Assembly: GCA_030649945.1 (NCBI GenBank)
Contig: JAUSFE010000040.1
Location: 90,266 to 154,265, forward strand
Length of the DNA: 64,000 nt
DNA from: Dehalococcoidia bacterium
Lineage (GTDB): Bacteria > Chloroflexota > Dehalococcoidia > SM23-28-2 > RBG-16-64-32
Direction of reading: 5' to 3'
Part shown: positions 39,849-48,503 of the stretch, piece after piece
Layout: the number at the start of each line of letters is the position of its first letter
Numbering within the stretch: position 1 is the first letter of the stretch
Program-made: the position numbers and the translations under genes
The notes under the pieces: generated by a model
What the model saw: only the letters and a program-made list of their open reading frames with translations
What the model was told of the DNA's origin: nothing
The model's database searches: none

Positions 39849-42552
39849 CATCGGTGAGCTCGTCGTCTTCAAAGTCCTCAGGGAAGTTTTCCCGAAGCCA
39901 TGTGGTGTTGACCACGTACTCGACTCGCTTCTCCTCCTTCTCGGTCCTCGGGAAGCTGATGCCGTAAGCGACAACCGCCTGCTTCCGCTCGTCACCTTGA
40001 GCCCCGGGAGCAATCTTCAGCAGGTGCACAATGAGCAGCGGGCGTTGGCGCTCGAATCGGTATATCCGGTCTGGATAGTTGATCGTCTCTCCGACAGGCG
40101 CCCGGCCTTCCGCCTCCCTCTCCGCCCGATACCGGCTTTCCGCGGCCGCGATCTCGTCGGGCGTCAGTCCGGTTTTCTCCACCCCGCGCGAAGCAACTCT
40201 CTGCTTGTTTGTTATTCGCAGTGTGCCGGCATCGCTTGCCCGGCCGGCCGAGCGCCGCTGGCAGTTGATTGCGATACTCAGTGAGGTATCAACCAGCGCG
40301 TCGTCACCGCCCCTCGTGCTCGTGAAAAGGACATCCCAGGCCGCCAGTTCGGAATCCTGGCGATCTTCTATATACCGACGGACCGGACCCGGGTCGGTGA
40401 GCATAGCACCGGGATGGTTTTGGAATCTGCCGATGAAATCGAGGACAGGGCCGGCCGGAACCCCGCGCACCAGCCAGCCGCCGGACACCTCCTCGGCCGC
40501 AGATAGGGGATGTCCGGCCTCCGAGAGCTGGCTGGCCAGCGTCTGCGCGGCCGTCCTGTTAGCATGCAGACTGGTCGCGTCTCGTCTTAGGAACGCTGTC
40601 TCGATGAAGCTGTTGCCCAGCCCAATATTCACGACTATGCGCCGGCCAGAGCCCAGCTTGTTGCGAGCTGTGACCACTAGAGTATCGGGGTGGCTGCGTA
40701 CCTTGAGGCCGAACTCCTCGGGCGTTGCTCCGACCGCCTCCATACTCCTTAGCTCCTCGCGAAGCATCTCGATCGACTCGGCGATGTGCGCGTACCAGCC
40801 CTCCGCCTCTTCTGGCATCCAGATCCTGCAGAGGTCGTCGTAGTTAGGCCTGTATCCGAACCATCGGCCCATCTGCATGAGGGTGTCGTACATCATGGAG
40901 TTGCGGAGGAAATAGCTGACCGTGAGGCCCTCGAGAGTCAATCCTCTGGATAGGGAGAAGCCACCGACGGCGATCACGTTGAGCCCCGTCTTCTCGTGAT
41001 CCGCATAGTTGAGCGTGCCTGATGAATTGCTGTTCACCTCGACAACCCGGATCGGCGCCGCCGCGGTGTGCAGGTGCTGTTGGATATCAGGCCACTCACA
41101 GCTGGTTCCGGAGAACTCGGTCTGCCACATGCGGTGCAGCGCGGCGATCTCGGGATCCCTGAGCGCGCCATCCGGCGGCAGCGCTCCGTTCACTCGCAGG
41201 CTGGCCTGAACCAGATCCAGCATCGTGTGAATCTCATTTCGGATTTGCTTCTGCACATTGGTGAATCGGGACACGTTGACCAGCATCGAGCAGTGCGCGT
41301 TCTCGTGGCCCCTCGTTAGTCTTATAGCCCGGGCGACGATAAAGGTCCGTACCGCATCTTTGAGGCTCGGTGGCAGCGAGCGGATCTGCGTCTCCTTCGT
41401 GTGCTTCAACGGCAGCCAGTCCTCATTGTCCTCGATATATCGGATGAAGTCCTCGGGATGGTCAATCAAGACCCGGTTCGCGCCGAAGTAATTCGATGGC
41501 GGGTCCAGGCTCAGGATGAAGTGCCTGGGAAACAGATCGTGCCCCATCATCTCGTCGTCGGTGTCCGGGTCGATGAAGATGTTCGCAAAAGGCGTCGCGG
41601 TATAACCGACGTAGCAGCTCCGTTCGAACGTTTGTAGAAGTGCCCTTAGCTGGCCGTTTATCTTCGATACCTCGCCACTGCCGTGACTGATGTTAATCGA
41701 AGCGTTGTCAGCCTCATCGTCAATCAGCAGCATTGGAGCGTCGACCGTCCCCCCACTCCTGGCACTGTGCTCGGTAAGCCACTCCAGCAGATTCTTGAGC
41801 GTGCTGGAGTTCTTCTTGATAACGAAAACGGCAGGCTCCGTCAGGCTCTGGAGTGGGATCCCAACGCCCGTGGCCATTGCCTTGTTAAAGTCTCTTACTG
41901 AATTCGTGAAGGTGACGGGTCTGCGCGACCTGTCGAAGCGGCCGACCCCGACGAAACGCTCTCCCTTCTTGGAGAGCAGCCGAGCGCTGTCGCGTCCGAC
42001 GAAGCCCTCGTCGATGCGCAGCTGAGTCTGGTTACGAAGGTTGTTTTGGATGCCGGCGATCACCACTATCAGCTTGTATCCGGCGTCCGCTGCCTTGCAC
42101 ATCAATCCAATGTAATTAGCCGTCTTCCCCGACTGAACGTGGCCGACAACCATGCCGCGCCGGTCCCAGGAATCGCCTTTGGCTGGATTCTCCATGAGCC
42201 CGAGGATGCGATCGGTTACATCGTCCAAGGTGGCCATGACCTGACTGGACAAGCCCTGCTCCGCCAATAGCTTCCTGTAGCGGTCCCAGTAGTACGGGTC
42301 AATCTCAGATCGAGCCGCATCAAGCCACGGCTCATGGCCGCGCTCAGTGAGAACCGAGCCGATCGTCATGGTCACCGAGTGGCGCGCCTCGAACCTTCTG
42401 GCGAGCGCCTCAGCCGTCGCGTCATCCACGTCGCAGGTAGGAAGCACGCGGAAGGTCTGAATCAGTTCCCGAATTCGCTCCGGCGTCGGATTCACATCTT
42501 TCGCGAGGAAGCTTCCGACCGCCGTTTCAAGATTCCCAAGGTTCTCAGACAT
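39832..42552 (-). CDS. Z1-domain SF2-like helicase/ATPase
   Basis: 906 residues. GHVQSGKTANYIGL (137-150) is Walker A, LLIDDEADNASIN is the DEAD-like Walker B with a Z1-type DDEAD, YVGYTATPFANIFID is motif III, and QMGRWFGYRPNYDDL the arginine-finger region. This combination defines Z1-containing proteins of restriction-like operons. It should translocate along or remodel DNA for the nuclease. It overlaps the ATPase gene by 8 bp, so expression is tightly coupled. Confidence 0.92.
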   Translation of the reverse strand: MSENLGNLETAVGSFLAKDVNPTPERIRELIQTFRVLPTCDVDDATAEALARRFEARHSVTMTIGSVLTERGHEPWLDAARSEIDPYYWDRYRKLLAEQGLSSQVMATLDDVTDRILGLMENPAKGDSWDRRGMVVGHVQSGKTANYIGLMCKAADAGYKLIVVIAGIQNNLRNQTQLRIDEGFVGRDSARLLSKKGERFVGVGRFDRSRRPVTFTNSVRDFNKAMATGVGIPLQSLTEPAVFVIKKNSSTLKNLLEWLTEHSARSGGTVDAPMLLIDDEADNASINISHGSGEVSKINGQLRALLQTFERSCYVGYTATPFANIFIDPDTDDEMMGHDLFPRHFILSLDPPSNYFGANRVLIDHPEDFIRYIEDNEDWLPLKHTKETQIRSLPPSLKDAVRTFIVARAIRLTRGHENAHCSMLVNVSRFTNVQKQIRNEIHTMLDLVQASLRVNGALPPDGALRDPEIAALHRMWQTEFSGTSCEWPDIQQHLHTAAAPIRVVEVNSNSSGTLNYADHEKTGLNVIAVGGFSLSRGLTLEGLTVSYFLRNSMMYDTLMQMGRWFGYRPNYDDLCRIWMPEEAEGWYAHIAESIEMLREELRSMEAVGATPEEFGLKVRSHPDTLVVTARNKLGSGRRIVVNIGLGNSFIETAFLRRDATSLHANRTAAQTLASQLSEAGHPLSAAEEVSGGWLVRGVPAGPVLDFIGRFQNHPGAMLTDPGPVRRYIEDRQDSELAAWDVLFTSTRGGDDALVDTSLSIAINCQRRSAGRASDAGTLRITNKQRVASRGVEKTGLTPDEIAAAESRYRAEREAEGRAPVGETINYPDRIYRFERQRPLLIVHLLKIAPGAQGDERKQAVVAYGISFPRTEKEEKRVEYVVNTTWLRENFPEDFEDDELTDDDGDA

Positions 42553-44032
42553 CGGAGTCCTCCTCCTCGTCCTCCATCAGGCCGAAAAGTATCTCCTCGG
42601 TGCGTTCCCAGTTGGAGCGGAACGGCTCTGCCGCATGCAGCATCTCAGCGATTGCTTCCTTGTTGAGATCCATGGCGGCTAGGCGTTCATACGCTTTAGC
42701 AACTGCGTAGCTGAGCGTTTCGTCACTGAGGGTGTTGCCCGCCACTTTCTCCGGCTCGCCTCCCAGATCTGCGAAGAGCGCATCCATGGGGAGCGCGGAG
42801 CCCGCGATCTCCACCACCTGGCGGAAGTCGTCTATCAACTCTGGCGGCAGTCGTGACACGAAATCCGCCAGTACCGGATGCTCAGGATTGAGCCGGTATA
42901 CGATCTGGTTATCAGTCAGGATCCTCGTCCAAACCGGCAGCCGGTTTGCCGAGACGAGCTTTGTTCCGCGAGACGTATAGGCGCGCTTCGAAGCTGCGCC
43001 AAGTGGCTCGATTATTCGGCGGAGCCTTTCGCGAACAGGGGTCGGCGGCTGGGCGGACGCTTTCTTTACGTCGATCTTCCAGAGCGCGTCCAGACCGTTG
43101 GGGATGTCTATACGAACCCGCGCGAGTTTGGTCAGTTCCATCTGTCGCGCGAGGCCGAACCAGGTCCCGTGCACGATGAGCCGTTTCTCTCGATAGACGT
43201 AGAACCCCTGGTTTTTCAGATAGCCGTCACGGCCGGCATAGTGTTGCCATTCGGCGGGGCTGACGTTGCGATGATGAGGTAGCGTGAATGCCTGAACGGT
43301 GATCAGGTAGTCACCCAGCTTGATCTGTTCGACCTGACCCTGATCGGTAGCGGGGTGGTTCGAGTTGAAGGGGTCAAAGGGTTCCAGCGGACGCTCGTTG
43401 AGGACTATCTTCACCTTCTGGAGGCCGGGCTCCCCGGTCAGGAAACGGTGAAAAACGAGTTCCAGATGCGACCGCGCGTCGTCTACTCGTTCGACGAACC
43501 GCGACACGTTCAGCTCGGAACCTGCATGGTCGACAACGCGGTCCAAGTGTTCCCACACGACGATCGTCCCCTGCTCGCCCATCTTGGATATCCAAGGGAT
43601 GGCATTGAGATCATCGGGGATCTGCACAAGCCACTCGTCGGTTTCAGCGACGTGGTCCAGGTCCCAGCGAGCGCCGCTGGTCGCCCCGTTCTGGCGAGTC
43701 ACTACAGTAAGGCGCCGGCACTGGGAGAAGGAGGCGGTCTTGAGGCCCAGCCCGAACCGCCCGAGGTCGGAGCGGCCCGGATCGTCCAGCGGATTGCGGC
43801 TGCCGAGTCTCATCGCTGACAGCAGGTCGTCCTCGATCATCCCCTCGCCATCGTCTAGGATGCCGATTCTGGGCTCGGCTCCCGTTGCGTCCGCGAAGAG
43901 GTTGATGGTCTTCGCTCGGGCCGTGATAGCATTGTCTACGATGTCGGCCAGGGCGCTTTCGAGGGAGTACCCTATATCGCGCATGCTCTCGATTAGCATT
44001 GACGCTTTCGGGTCGGCCCTAACAGTTCGCAA
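42545..44032 (-). CDS. GHKL ATPase of the prokaryotic MORC-like type
   Basis: 495 residues. GHKL motifs: N-box ADIVDNAITARA, G1 ILDDGEGM, G2 GRFGLGLKTASFSQ. The long middle part (MRLGSRNPLDDPG; GYLKNQGFYVYREKRLIVHG, TWFGLARQ) is the S5-like and MORC-specific region. The C-terminus is acidic (EDEEEDSD). MORC-like ATPases in bacteria occur with Z1 helicases, 5mC methylases and nucleases in restriction systems. First gene of the operon. TTG 44032 is the outermost start; ATG 43999 is the alternative but would cut conserved residues. Confidence 0.88.
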   Translation of the reverse strand: MRTVRADPKASMLIESMRDIGYSLESALADIVDNAITARAKTINLFADATGAEPRIGILDDGEGMIEDDLLSAMRLGSRNPLDDPGRSDLGRFGLGLKTASFSQCRRLTVVTRQNGATSGARWDLDHVAETDEWLVQIPDDLNAIPWISKMGEQGTIVVWEHLDRVVDHAGSELNVSRFVERVDDARSHLELVFHRFLTGEPGLQKVKIVLNERPLEPFDPFNSNHPATDQGQVEQIKLGDYLITVQAFTLPHHRNVSPAEWQHYAGRDGYLKNQGFYVYREKRLIVHGTWFGLARQMELTKLARVRIDIPNGLDALWKIDVKKASAQPPTPVRERLRRIIEPLGAASKRAYTSRGTKLVSANRLPVWTRILTDNQIVYRLNPEHPVLADFVSRLPPELIDDFRQVVEIAGSALPMDALFADLGGEPEKVAGNTLSDETLSYAVAKAYERLAAMDLNKEAIAEMLHAAEPFRSNWERTEEILFGLMEDEEEDSDV

Positions 44033-44577
44033 AGTTAACCCCCGTCAGAGGGTCGATGTACATGGCAGAGCCTTCATGTCTTGGCTTTTGTAGAATGCGG
44101 GGCTGCGATTTGTCTCGCCTCCCCGTGTCAAGAAGGCCTCGCTAATCGCCCGACCGCAATCTTGCCACAAGTTAACGCTGCTGTACGAGCGTTAGGAGGC
44201 GGGAGGAACACTTTCTTGCGCGTTGCGGGCGAGAAAAACGTCACCGTCTGCAATTCTAAGCGCACAACCACGCCTGATCGGAATGACGTGCACGGTTTCA
44301 CGAAGTGTGGCGCGTATATCCCGTCTGTCCTATAAGTCGAAGCCATCCGGTGCATCGTTTTGTGAACAACAATTCAGCGCTTGCTGACTGGAATAATCAG
44401 GACGCGGCGGAAACTTGGTGCACCCCGCTGGTGCCGACGAGACGAGGTAAGCGCGGTGCGCTAGCTCCGCTTCAGTCCAGACTTGACTTCTCCCCCAATT
44501 GAGCGAACATATGTCTTGGAACTCGAATCGAACGGGATTGGTTAGAACGAATATATACCAGCAAGGAGAGACGTGGG
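44033..44577. other. 545-bp gap upstream of the restriction-like operon
   Basis: It must hold the promoter of the minus-strand operon and of the 65-aa gene at 44578. Open frames are short and unsupported. TTGACT at 44483 followed 19 bp later by CATATG is only a weak promoter match. Confidence 0.35.
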
Positions 44578-44775
44578 ATGGATCTGCATTCCTTGAAGCC
44601 GAGGGACAGGGTGCGCACCGTGGATGGCGCTATCGCGGAGGTTGTGAAGGAGACAGCGGACGGGCGCTGGATTCTAGTTCGTTACATCGACAGTCCCTCG
44701 AAACCCGAACTGGTCGGCACAGAAGACCTGTGCGACGAGGACGAACTGACAGACCTCATCGCCAGCATGAGTTGA
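44578..44775 (+). CDS. small protein, 65 aa, beta-rich, unknown
   Basis: AAGGAGAGACGTGGG precedes the ATG. MDLHSLKPRDRVRTVDGAIA then EVVKETADGRWILVRYIDSP looks like a small SH3- or KOW-like barrel, ending in an acidic tail (DLCDEDELTDLIASMS). It stands alone between the restriction-like operon and a membrane protein. Such barrels bind nucleic acid or peptide; the function is not known. Confidence 0.6.
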   Translation: MDLHSLKPRDRVRTVDGAIAEVVKETADGRWILVRYIDSPSKPELVGTEDLCDEDELTDLIASMS

Positions 44776-44917
44776 CAGTTTCCTAGAATCCCGAAAGGGA
44801 CGTGGGCCACTATCAGGTCATAGCGTCGGTTCAAAGGTTTTGATGCGTTGCCCTCGGGCAGCGGCCTTGCGTTTCCAAGCCGGAGTCGTTCACGCATCCG
44901 AATGAAGAGCCAGCACA

Positions 44918-45664
44918 TCAACTCGGTGGGGAGGAAACGTACATCAAGCCCTTGTCCTTGTCGGGATCTGCTCTGAATACGTAGGAGCGCGGCTCGGGAA
45001 CCGCCGCAGGCGGATCGGCGTAGACTGCTACAGTTACCTTGAAGCCTTCGCCCTTGTAGAGGGCATTCTGGACTTTGTCCAACTCGGTATCTGATAGTTG
45101 ATATTCGTATGAGCGATTCGGACCGAGGTCACTCCTAAAGAAGAATAGGTGATAGTGGTCCTTCCTCTTAGCAACTAGATCATAATCAAGCGGTTCGTTG
45201 AAACGGGCGCTGACCGGGGTGAAAGGATAATCCGTGTGCGTTTTGTGGACTTCGAACGCGGGCAACGGAATGTTCGGATCAGTTCGAGTGACTTTGACCA
45301 CTACGTTGGTTGCGGCAGTTTGCGGCTGCGCGTTGATGACCCGGATTCGCCAAAGGTGTATCGGACAACGAGTGAGTGGCGTCATTTCGTCCGGATACGT
45401 CATAGGATCGCTGAGAACGAGTTGAGGCGCCTTGGCCACAGTCTCATCCAGCCGGCCGAGCAAGCGATACGACGCGCTACAGAAGAGAACTACCAACCCG
45501 ATTGCCGCCCAAACAATGGCTGGTATGAGGCCCGTCAACCAGCCGAATACAGCAGCGCCGCCAAACGCTACCGCCGCGAAGGCAAGAAGCTGCACCCAAT
45601 CTGAAATGGTGGTCGCCGGAAAGAAGGCTTCGCCTAGTACCCTGCGAACCCTTCCCCAGTCCAT
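44918..45664 (-). CDS. two-helix membrane protein, 248 aa, unknown
   Basis: From ATG 45664 (MDWGRVRRVLGEAFFPATTI) two hydrophobic helices follow (WVQLLAFAAVAFGGAAVFGW and LIPAIVWAAIGLVVLFCSAS). The soluble C-terminal 170 residues are rich in strands (RVINAQPQTAATNVVVKVTR, YEYQLSDTELDKVQNALYKG). No domain is recognised. A slightly longer start at 45718 is possible. The position between a defence cassette and a SIR2 gene suggests an accessory or effector role, but nothing in the sequence shows it. Confidence 0.55.
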   Translation of the reverse strand: MDWGRVRRVLGEAFFPATTISDWVQLLAFAAVAFGGAAVFGWLTGLIPAIVWAAIGLVVLFCSASYRLLGRLDETVAKAPQLVLSDPMTYPDEMTPLTRCPIHLWRIRVINAQPQTAATNVVVKVTRTDPNIPLPAFEVHKTHTDYPFTPVSARFNEPLDYDLVAKRKDHYHLFFFRSDLGPNRSYEYQLSDTELDKVQNALYKGEGFKVTVAVYADPPAAVPEPRSYVFRADPDKDKGLMYVSSPPS

Positions 45665-45782
45665 GGAGGCATCATAACGCCACAGGCTGCGCATGACGAA
45701 ATAATCGTAGGCGTCCACTGCTCCGACGAGCCCAGTCGGCGAGCACCACTGAAAGATGCGAACACCACAGGGAAGCGCCCCG

Positions 45783-45800
45783 CACTATTGCGCCATAGTG
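45783..45800. promoter_or_regulatory. CACTA-N8-TAGTG palindrome, copy 6
   Basis: CACTATTGCGCCATAGTG, exact, in the divergent region between the membrane-protein gene (start 45664) and the zinc-ribbon gene (start 45853). A position over promoters is consistent with an operator. Confidence 0.6.
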
Positions 45801-45852
45801 TTCGCGACAGCGAGCCCTCGGACTTTCGCGCGCACCCCGGCGAGAATGCGGT

Positions 45853-46089
45853 ATGCGGTGCGCCTTCTGTCCTCGCTCTGCGCTCGGTCGCTTCGCCGTC
45901 ACGTCCTACGACTGGCGCCGTAATCCGAAGTGGGTGCGCTCCGTCGAGCCGTTGTGCGCCCGCTGTGACGCCGCGCTCGGCGTCGCCGGCTCACCTGGGC
46001 GCCGGGACAAACGTACCGGCGTGATCTGGTACAGGGGGCACGGCGTGGGATGGCCCCCGTCTAACGGGCAACCTCGAGACTGGTGCTAG
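45853..46089 (+). CDS. small two-knuckle zinc-ribbon protein, 78 aa
   Basis: MRCAFCPRSALGRFAVTSYD and EPLCARCDAALGVAG place two CxxC knuckles 31 residues apart, as in zinc ribbons. The tail (RDKRTGVIWYRGHGVGWPPS) is basic. It is 10 bp upstream of the 43-aa membrane peptide and could be the first gene of the SIR2 transcript. Ribosome site weak. Confidence 0.5.
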   Translation: MRCAFCPRSALGRFAVTSYDWRRNPKWVRSVEPLCARCDAALGVAGSPGRRDKRTGVIWYRGHGVGWPPSNGQPRDWC

Positions 46090-46099
46090 AATCGCACTC

Positions 46100-46231
46100 A
46101 TGACAGGTGCTCGCGCCCCGCGTGTCTACGTCCCGATGACTGGGTGGAAGCTGATCCGATGGCTTCTCTTCTACTTGGCCCTTGCCCTGCCAAACGCGGC
46201 GGTGATCCTGGCCGTTGTTGAAACCGTCTAG
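46100..46231 (+). CDS. 43-aa single-pass membrane peptide
   Basis: MTGARAPRVYVPMTGWKLIR is basic and is followed by WLLFYLALALPNAAVILAVV, one clear membrane helix. It ends 3 bp before the SIR2 start, so the two are probably co-translated. A membrane peptide next to an NADase is reminiscent of effector-anchor pairs in phage defence, but this is inference. Too short to assign a family. Confidence 0.5.
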   Translation: MTGARAPRVYVPMTGWKLIRWLLFYLALALPNAAVILAVVETV

Positions 46232-46234
46232 TCG

Positions 46235-47319
46235 ATGAGCAAAACGCTAACCGTCATATTCGGCGCCGGCGCCTCACACGATCTTCTGCACAACCGCAGC
46301 GCAACGATCAAGGACGAGTACATCCCGCCTCTAGCCCGTGACCTGTTCACTGCTTCGCCGGTCGGCTCGGTCGACGTGGCGCAGGCGATTCTTGAAGAAT
46401 ACCCGCGTGCCAGAGCGGCGGCGGCGACTTTAGGCGTCCGCGGCGACCAAACCCTTGAAGAGGCAATGAACAGAATGCAGGCTTCCACGGAAACGCACCT
46501 CCGCCGCCAATTCGTGCAGGTCCCAGTCTATCTCCGGCATCTGTTCTGGGAGATCAGCAAGAACTACACGACCGAGCCGGTCAACTACACCAATTTGCTG
46601 AATGCCATCCTGGGGGTGACTTCCAGAGCGTCGGATTAGTCACCACAAACTACGATACCTTCTTAGAGCGAGCTTTGGAGCATGTGGTGGATGCCAAGTT
46701 CAAGACCTTGGACTCGTATGTAAGCGATCCGCGATGGGTTCTAGTGAAGTTGCACGGTTCTGCCGATTGGGCTCGGCCCATTCAAGGCTCAAAGATACCA
46801 GATCGTCTCGAAGGCTACCTCCGCATTCTCGACGACATTACCAAGAGCGATCTGGACCCTCTCACGGCCCGTCTGGGGACTGCCCCTATCCTGTGGCAGG
46901 ACAAGAGACTGTGGAACGAGAGCGGCTCACTGTATCCGGCGCTAGTGGCTCCGATCGCCAGGAAGTACGAGTACATGTGCCCGGCCTCGCACATCGAGCG
47001 CCTTAGAACAGTCATCAAGGCAAGCCACAACCTCCTCATTATCGGCAACAGTGGCCTGGACGATGACCTGACCGATCTACTTCGCGACGAAATGGGGTTG
47101 GTAATGACCCTTGGGGTGGTCGCAGCCGGAGATGGCCGGACCGTCTTAGAGCGATTCCGCCAGGCCGTTCCCAAATTCCAAGCTGCGTCTGTGAAGACTT
47201 ACGTAACGGAAAACGGTTTCAGTCACTTCATTACAAGTGGCAAATTGGCTGAGTTCTTGAACCGACTGTACGACGATGACGATCGGGATCCTTGGTTGCG
47301 CGCAAGTAACCCAGCTTGA
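46235..47319 (+). pseudogene. SIR2-family protein interrupted by a -1 frameshift
   Basis: The first frame (46235-46639) begins MSKTLTVIFGAGASHDLLHN with the SIR2 GAGAS loop. At the G-run 46612-46616 (CTGGGGGTGAC) the frame must slip back one base to give GDFQSVGLVTTNYDTFLERA, the TTNYD motif, and then LVKLHGSADW with the catalytic His, LIIGNSGLDDDLTDLL and onward to 47319. The whole would be about 360 residues, typical of SIR2-like NADases used in abortive infection. Loss of one G, a sequencing error or programmed slippage on GGG are all possible. Confidence 0.75.
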
Positions 47320-47341
47320 CACAACCGCGGCGTCCTCTTCC

Positions 47342-47357
47342 CGGACCGCGCGGTCCG
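47342..47357. repeat. 16-bp perfect palindrome
   Basis: CGGACCGCGCGGTCCG lies 23 bp after the SIR2 stop and 82 bp before the second integrase. It can form a strong hairpin terminator without a T-run, or be a protein site. Confidence 0.45.
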
Positions 47358-47438
47358 CACCAGTCCGATCACTAACTTGACTTACTGACGACGCAGAGCG
47401 TCACTGCTGTACGACTTCAAGATAGGAGGACAGCAGAC

Positions 47439-48368
47439 ATGGTTCAAACGCTCGTACCGTTCGACGAAAATCTACCCGCCTGGGAGCAGGCGTTCTACGC
47501 CTTCCTGGCCGAGAAGGAGAGACGTAGCGGATCTATGCGCACGGTGGACGCCTACTCCCGGATGCTGCAGCGCTTCTTCGGTACCCTGGGCAAGACGCCG
47601 GAGCAAGTGACTGGCCCGGACGTATTCGCGTTCGCACACGGCATCGGGCCCTCTGGCCGGAAGCCGGCGGCGATCACCATCGGCGCGCGCCTGGCCTGCG
47701 TCAGCAGCTTCTACCGCTTCCTCATGCGGATGAAAATCGTCGAGTCCAACCCCTGCGACCAACTGGAGCGACCACGGGTGTCGCCAGCGCCACCACGCGG
47801 ACTCAGCGCGGACGAGATTCGCCGCTTACTGGCGGTCGTGCCCGACAGCCCCAGCGGCCTGCGTGACCGCGCGATCGTCATCACGCTGGCGCTCACCGGC
47901 CGGCGTCGCTCGGAGGTGCTGGACATGACCGCCGCCAGCATCAGCCGCGACGGCGGCCTGTTCTACACCTATCGCGGCAAGGGCGGCAAGCAGGGCAAGC
48001 GTGAGTTGCCGCGACCAGCCCTCGACGCCATCGAGACGGCGCTAGCAGCGTGGGGGAAGAGCCTGGAGACGATGGCGCCCGCCGAGTCGCTCTGGCCATC
48101 CGCAGCGTCGAACGGCCGAGGGTTAACCAGCGGGACCTTCTACACGAACCTCAGGCGGTACATGAAGAACGCCGGGCTACCGCCAGCCGGCGTGCACATC
48201 CTGCGCCACGCAGCGGCCAAGCTGCGGCGCGACGTTGGGGAGTCAGTGGAGGACGTGAGTAGGTTTTTGGATCACAGCTCGCTGGCGACAACGACCGTGT
48301 ACCTGCGGCGGCTGGAAGGGCAGGAAGACAAGAGCTGGGGCGCAGTGGCCGCCGCGATCGGGGTCTGA
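47439..48368 (+). CDS. tyrosine recombinase (right-end, XerD-like)
   Basis: 309 residues in the XerC/D size class, unlike the longer left integrase. SAM-like core-binding domain at residues ~10-100, then LALTGRRRSEVLDM with catalytic Arg, GVHILRHAAAKLRR with HxxR, and LDHSSLATTTVYLRR with His and the nucleophile Tyr. TAGGAGGACAGCAGAC precedes the ATG. It points out toward attR, 135 bp away. It may be the excision partner, a helper for circular dimers, or the integrase of an older element captured in the island. Confidence 0.92.
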   Translation: MVQTLVPFDENLPAWEQAFYAFLAEKERRSGSMRTVDAYSRMLQRFFGTLGKTPEQVTGPDVFAFAHGIGPSGRKPAAITIGARLACVSSFYRFLMRMKIVESNPCDQLERPRVSPAPPRGLSADEIRRLLAVVPDSPSGLRDRAIVITLALTGRRRSEVLDMTAASISRDGGLFYTYRGKGGKQGKRELPRPALDAIETALAAWGKSLETMAPAESLWPSAASNGRGLTSGTFYTNLRRYMKNAGLPPAGVHILRHAAAKLRRDVGESVEDVSRFLDHSSLATTTVYLRRLEGQEDKSWGAVAAAIGV

Positions 48369-48381
48369 CGCCGGGCCGAAC

Positions 48382-48403
48382 TGACAGCAATTGTGACAGC
48401 AAC
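48382..48403. promoter_or_regulatory. right arm-type integrase binding repeat
   Basis: Two direct copies of TGACAGCAA spaced by 4 bases; the 22-bp unit is identical to 10345-10366. It begins 14 bp after the right integrase stop and ends 100 bp before attR. The inverted third copy seen on the left is missing here. Confidence 0.6.
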
Positions 48404-48503
48404 GCCGACAGACAGACGTGGACGTTAGCGAACAGTAGCAACCGAGAGCCTACGATTTCCTATCGTCGGTGGACGCCGGTGGATGGCCAGAACCGATGTT
48501 CTA

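Noticed and set aside
34514-44032. DISARM or BREX system
   Set aside because: No DrmA/DrmB, PglZ or BrxC-type proteins; the Z1, MORC-like ATPase, DUF4420 and AIPR set is a different architecture.
47373-47390. Seventh CACTA-N8-TAGTG copy (CACTA-N8-TACTG)
   Set aside because: The mismatch falls in the centre of the right arm and breaks the palindrome; kept out of the count.
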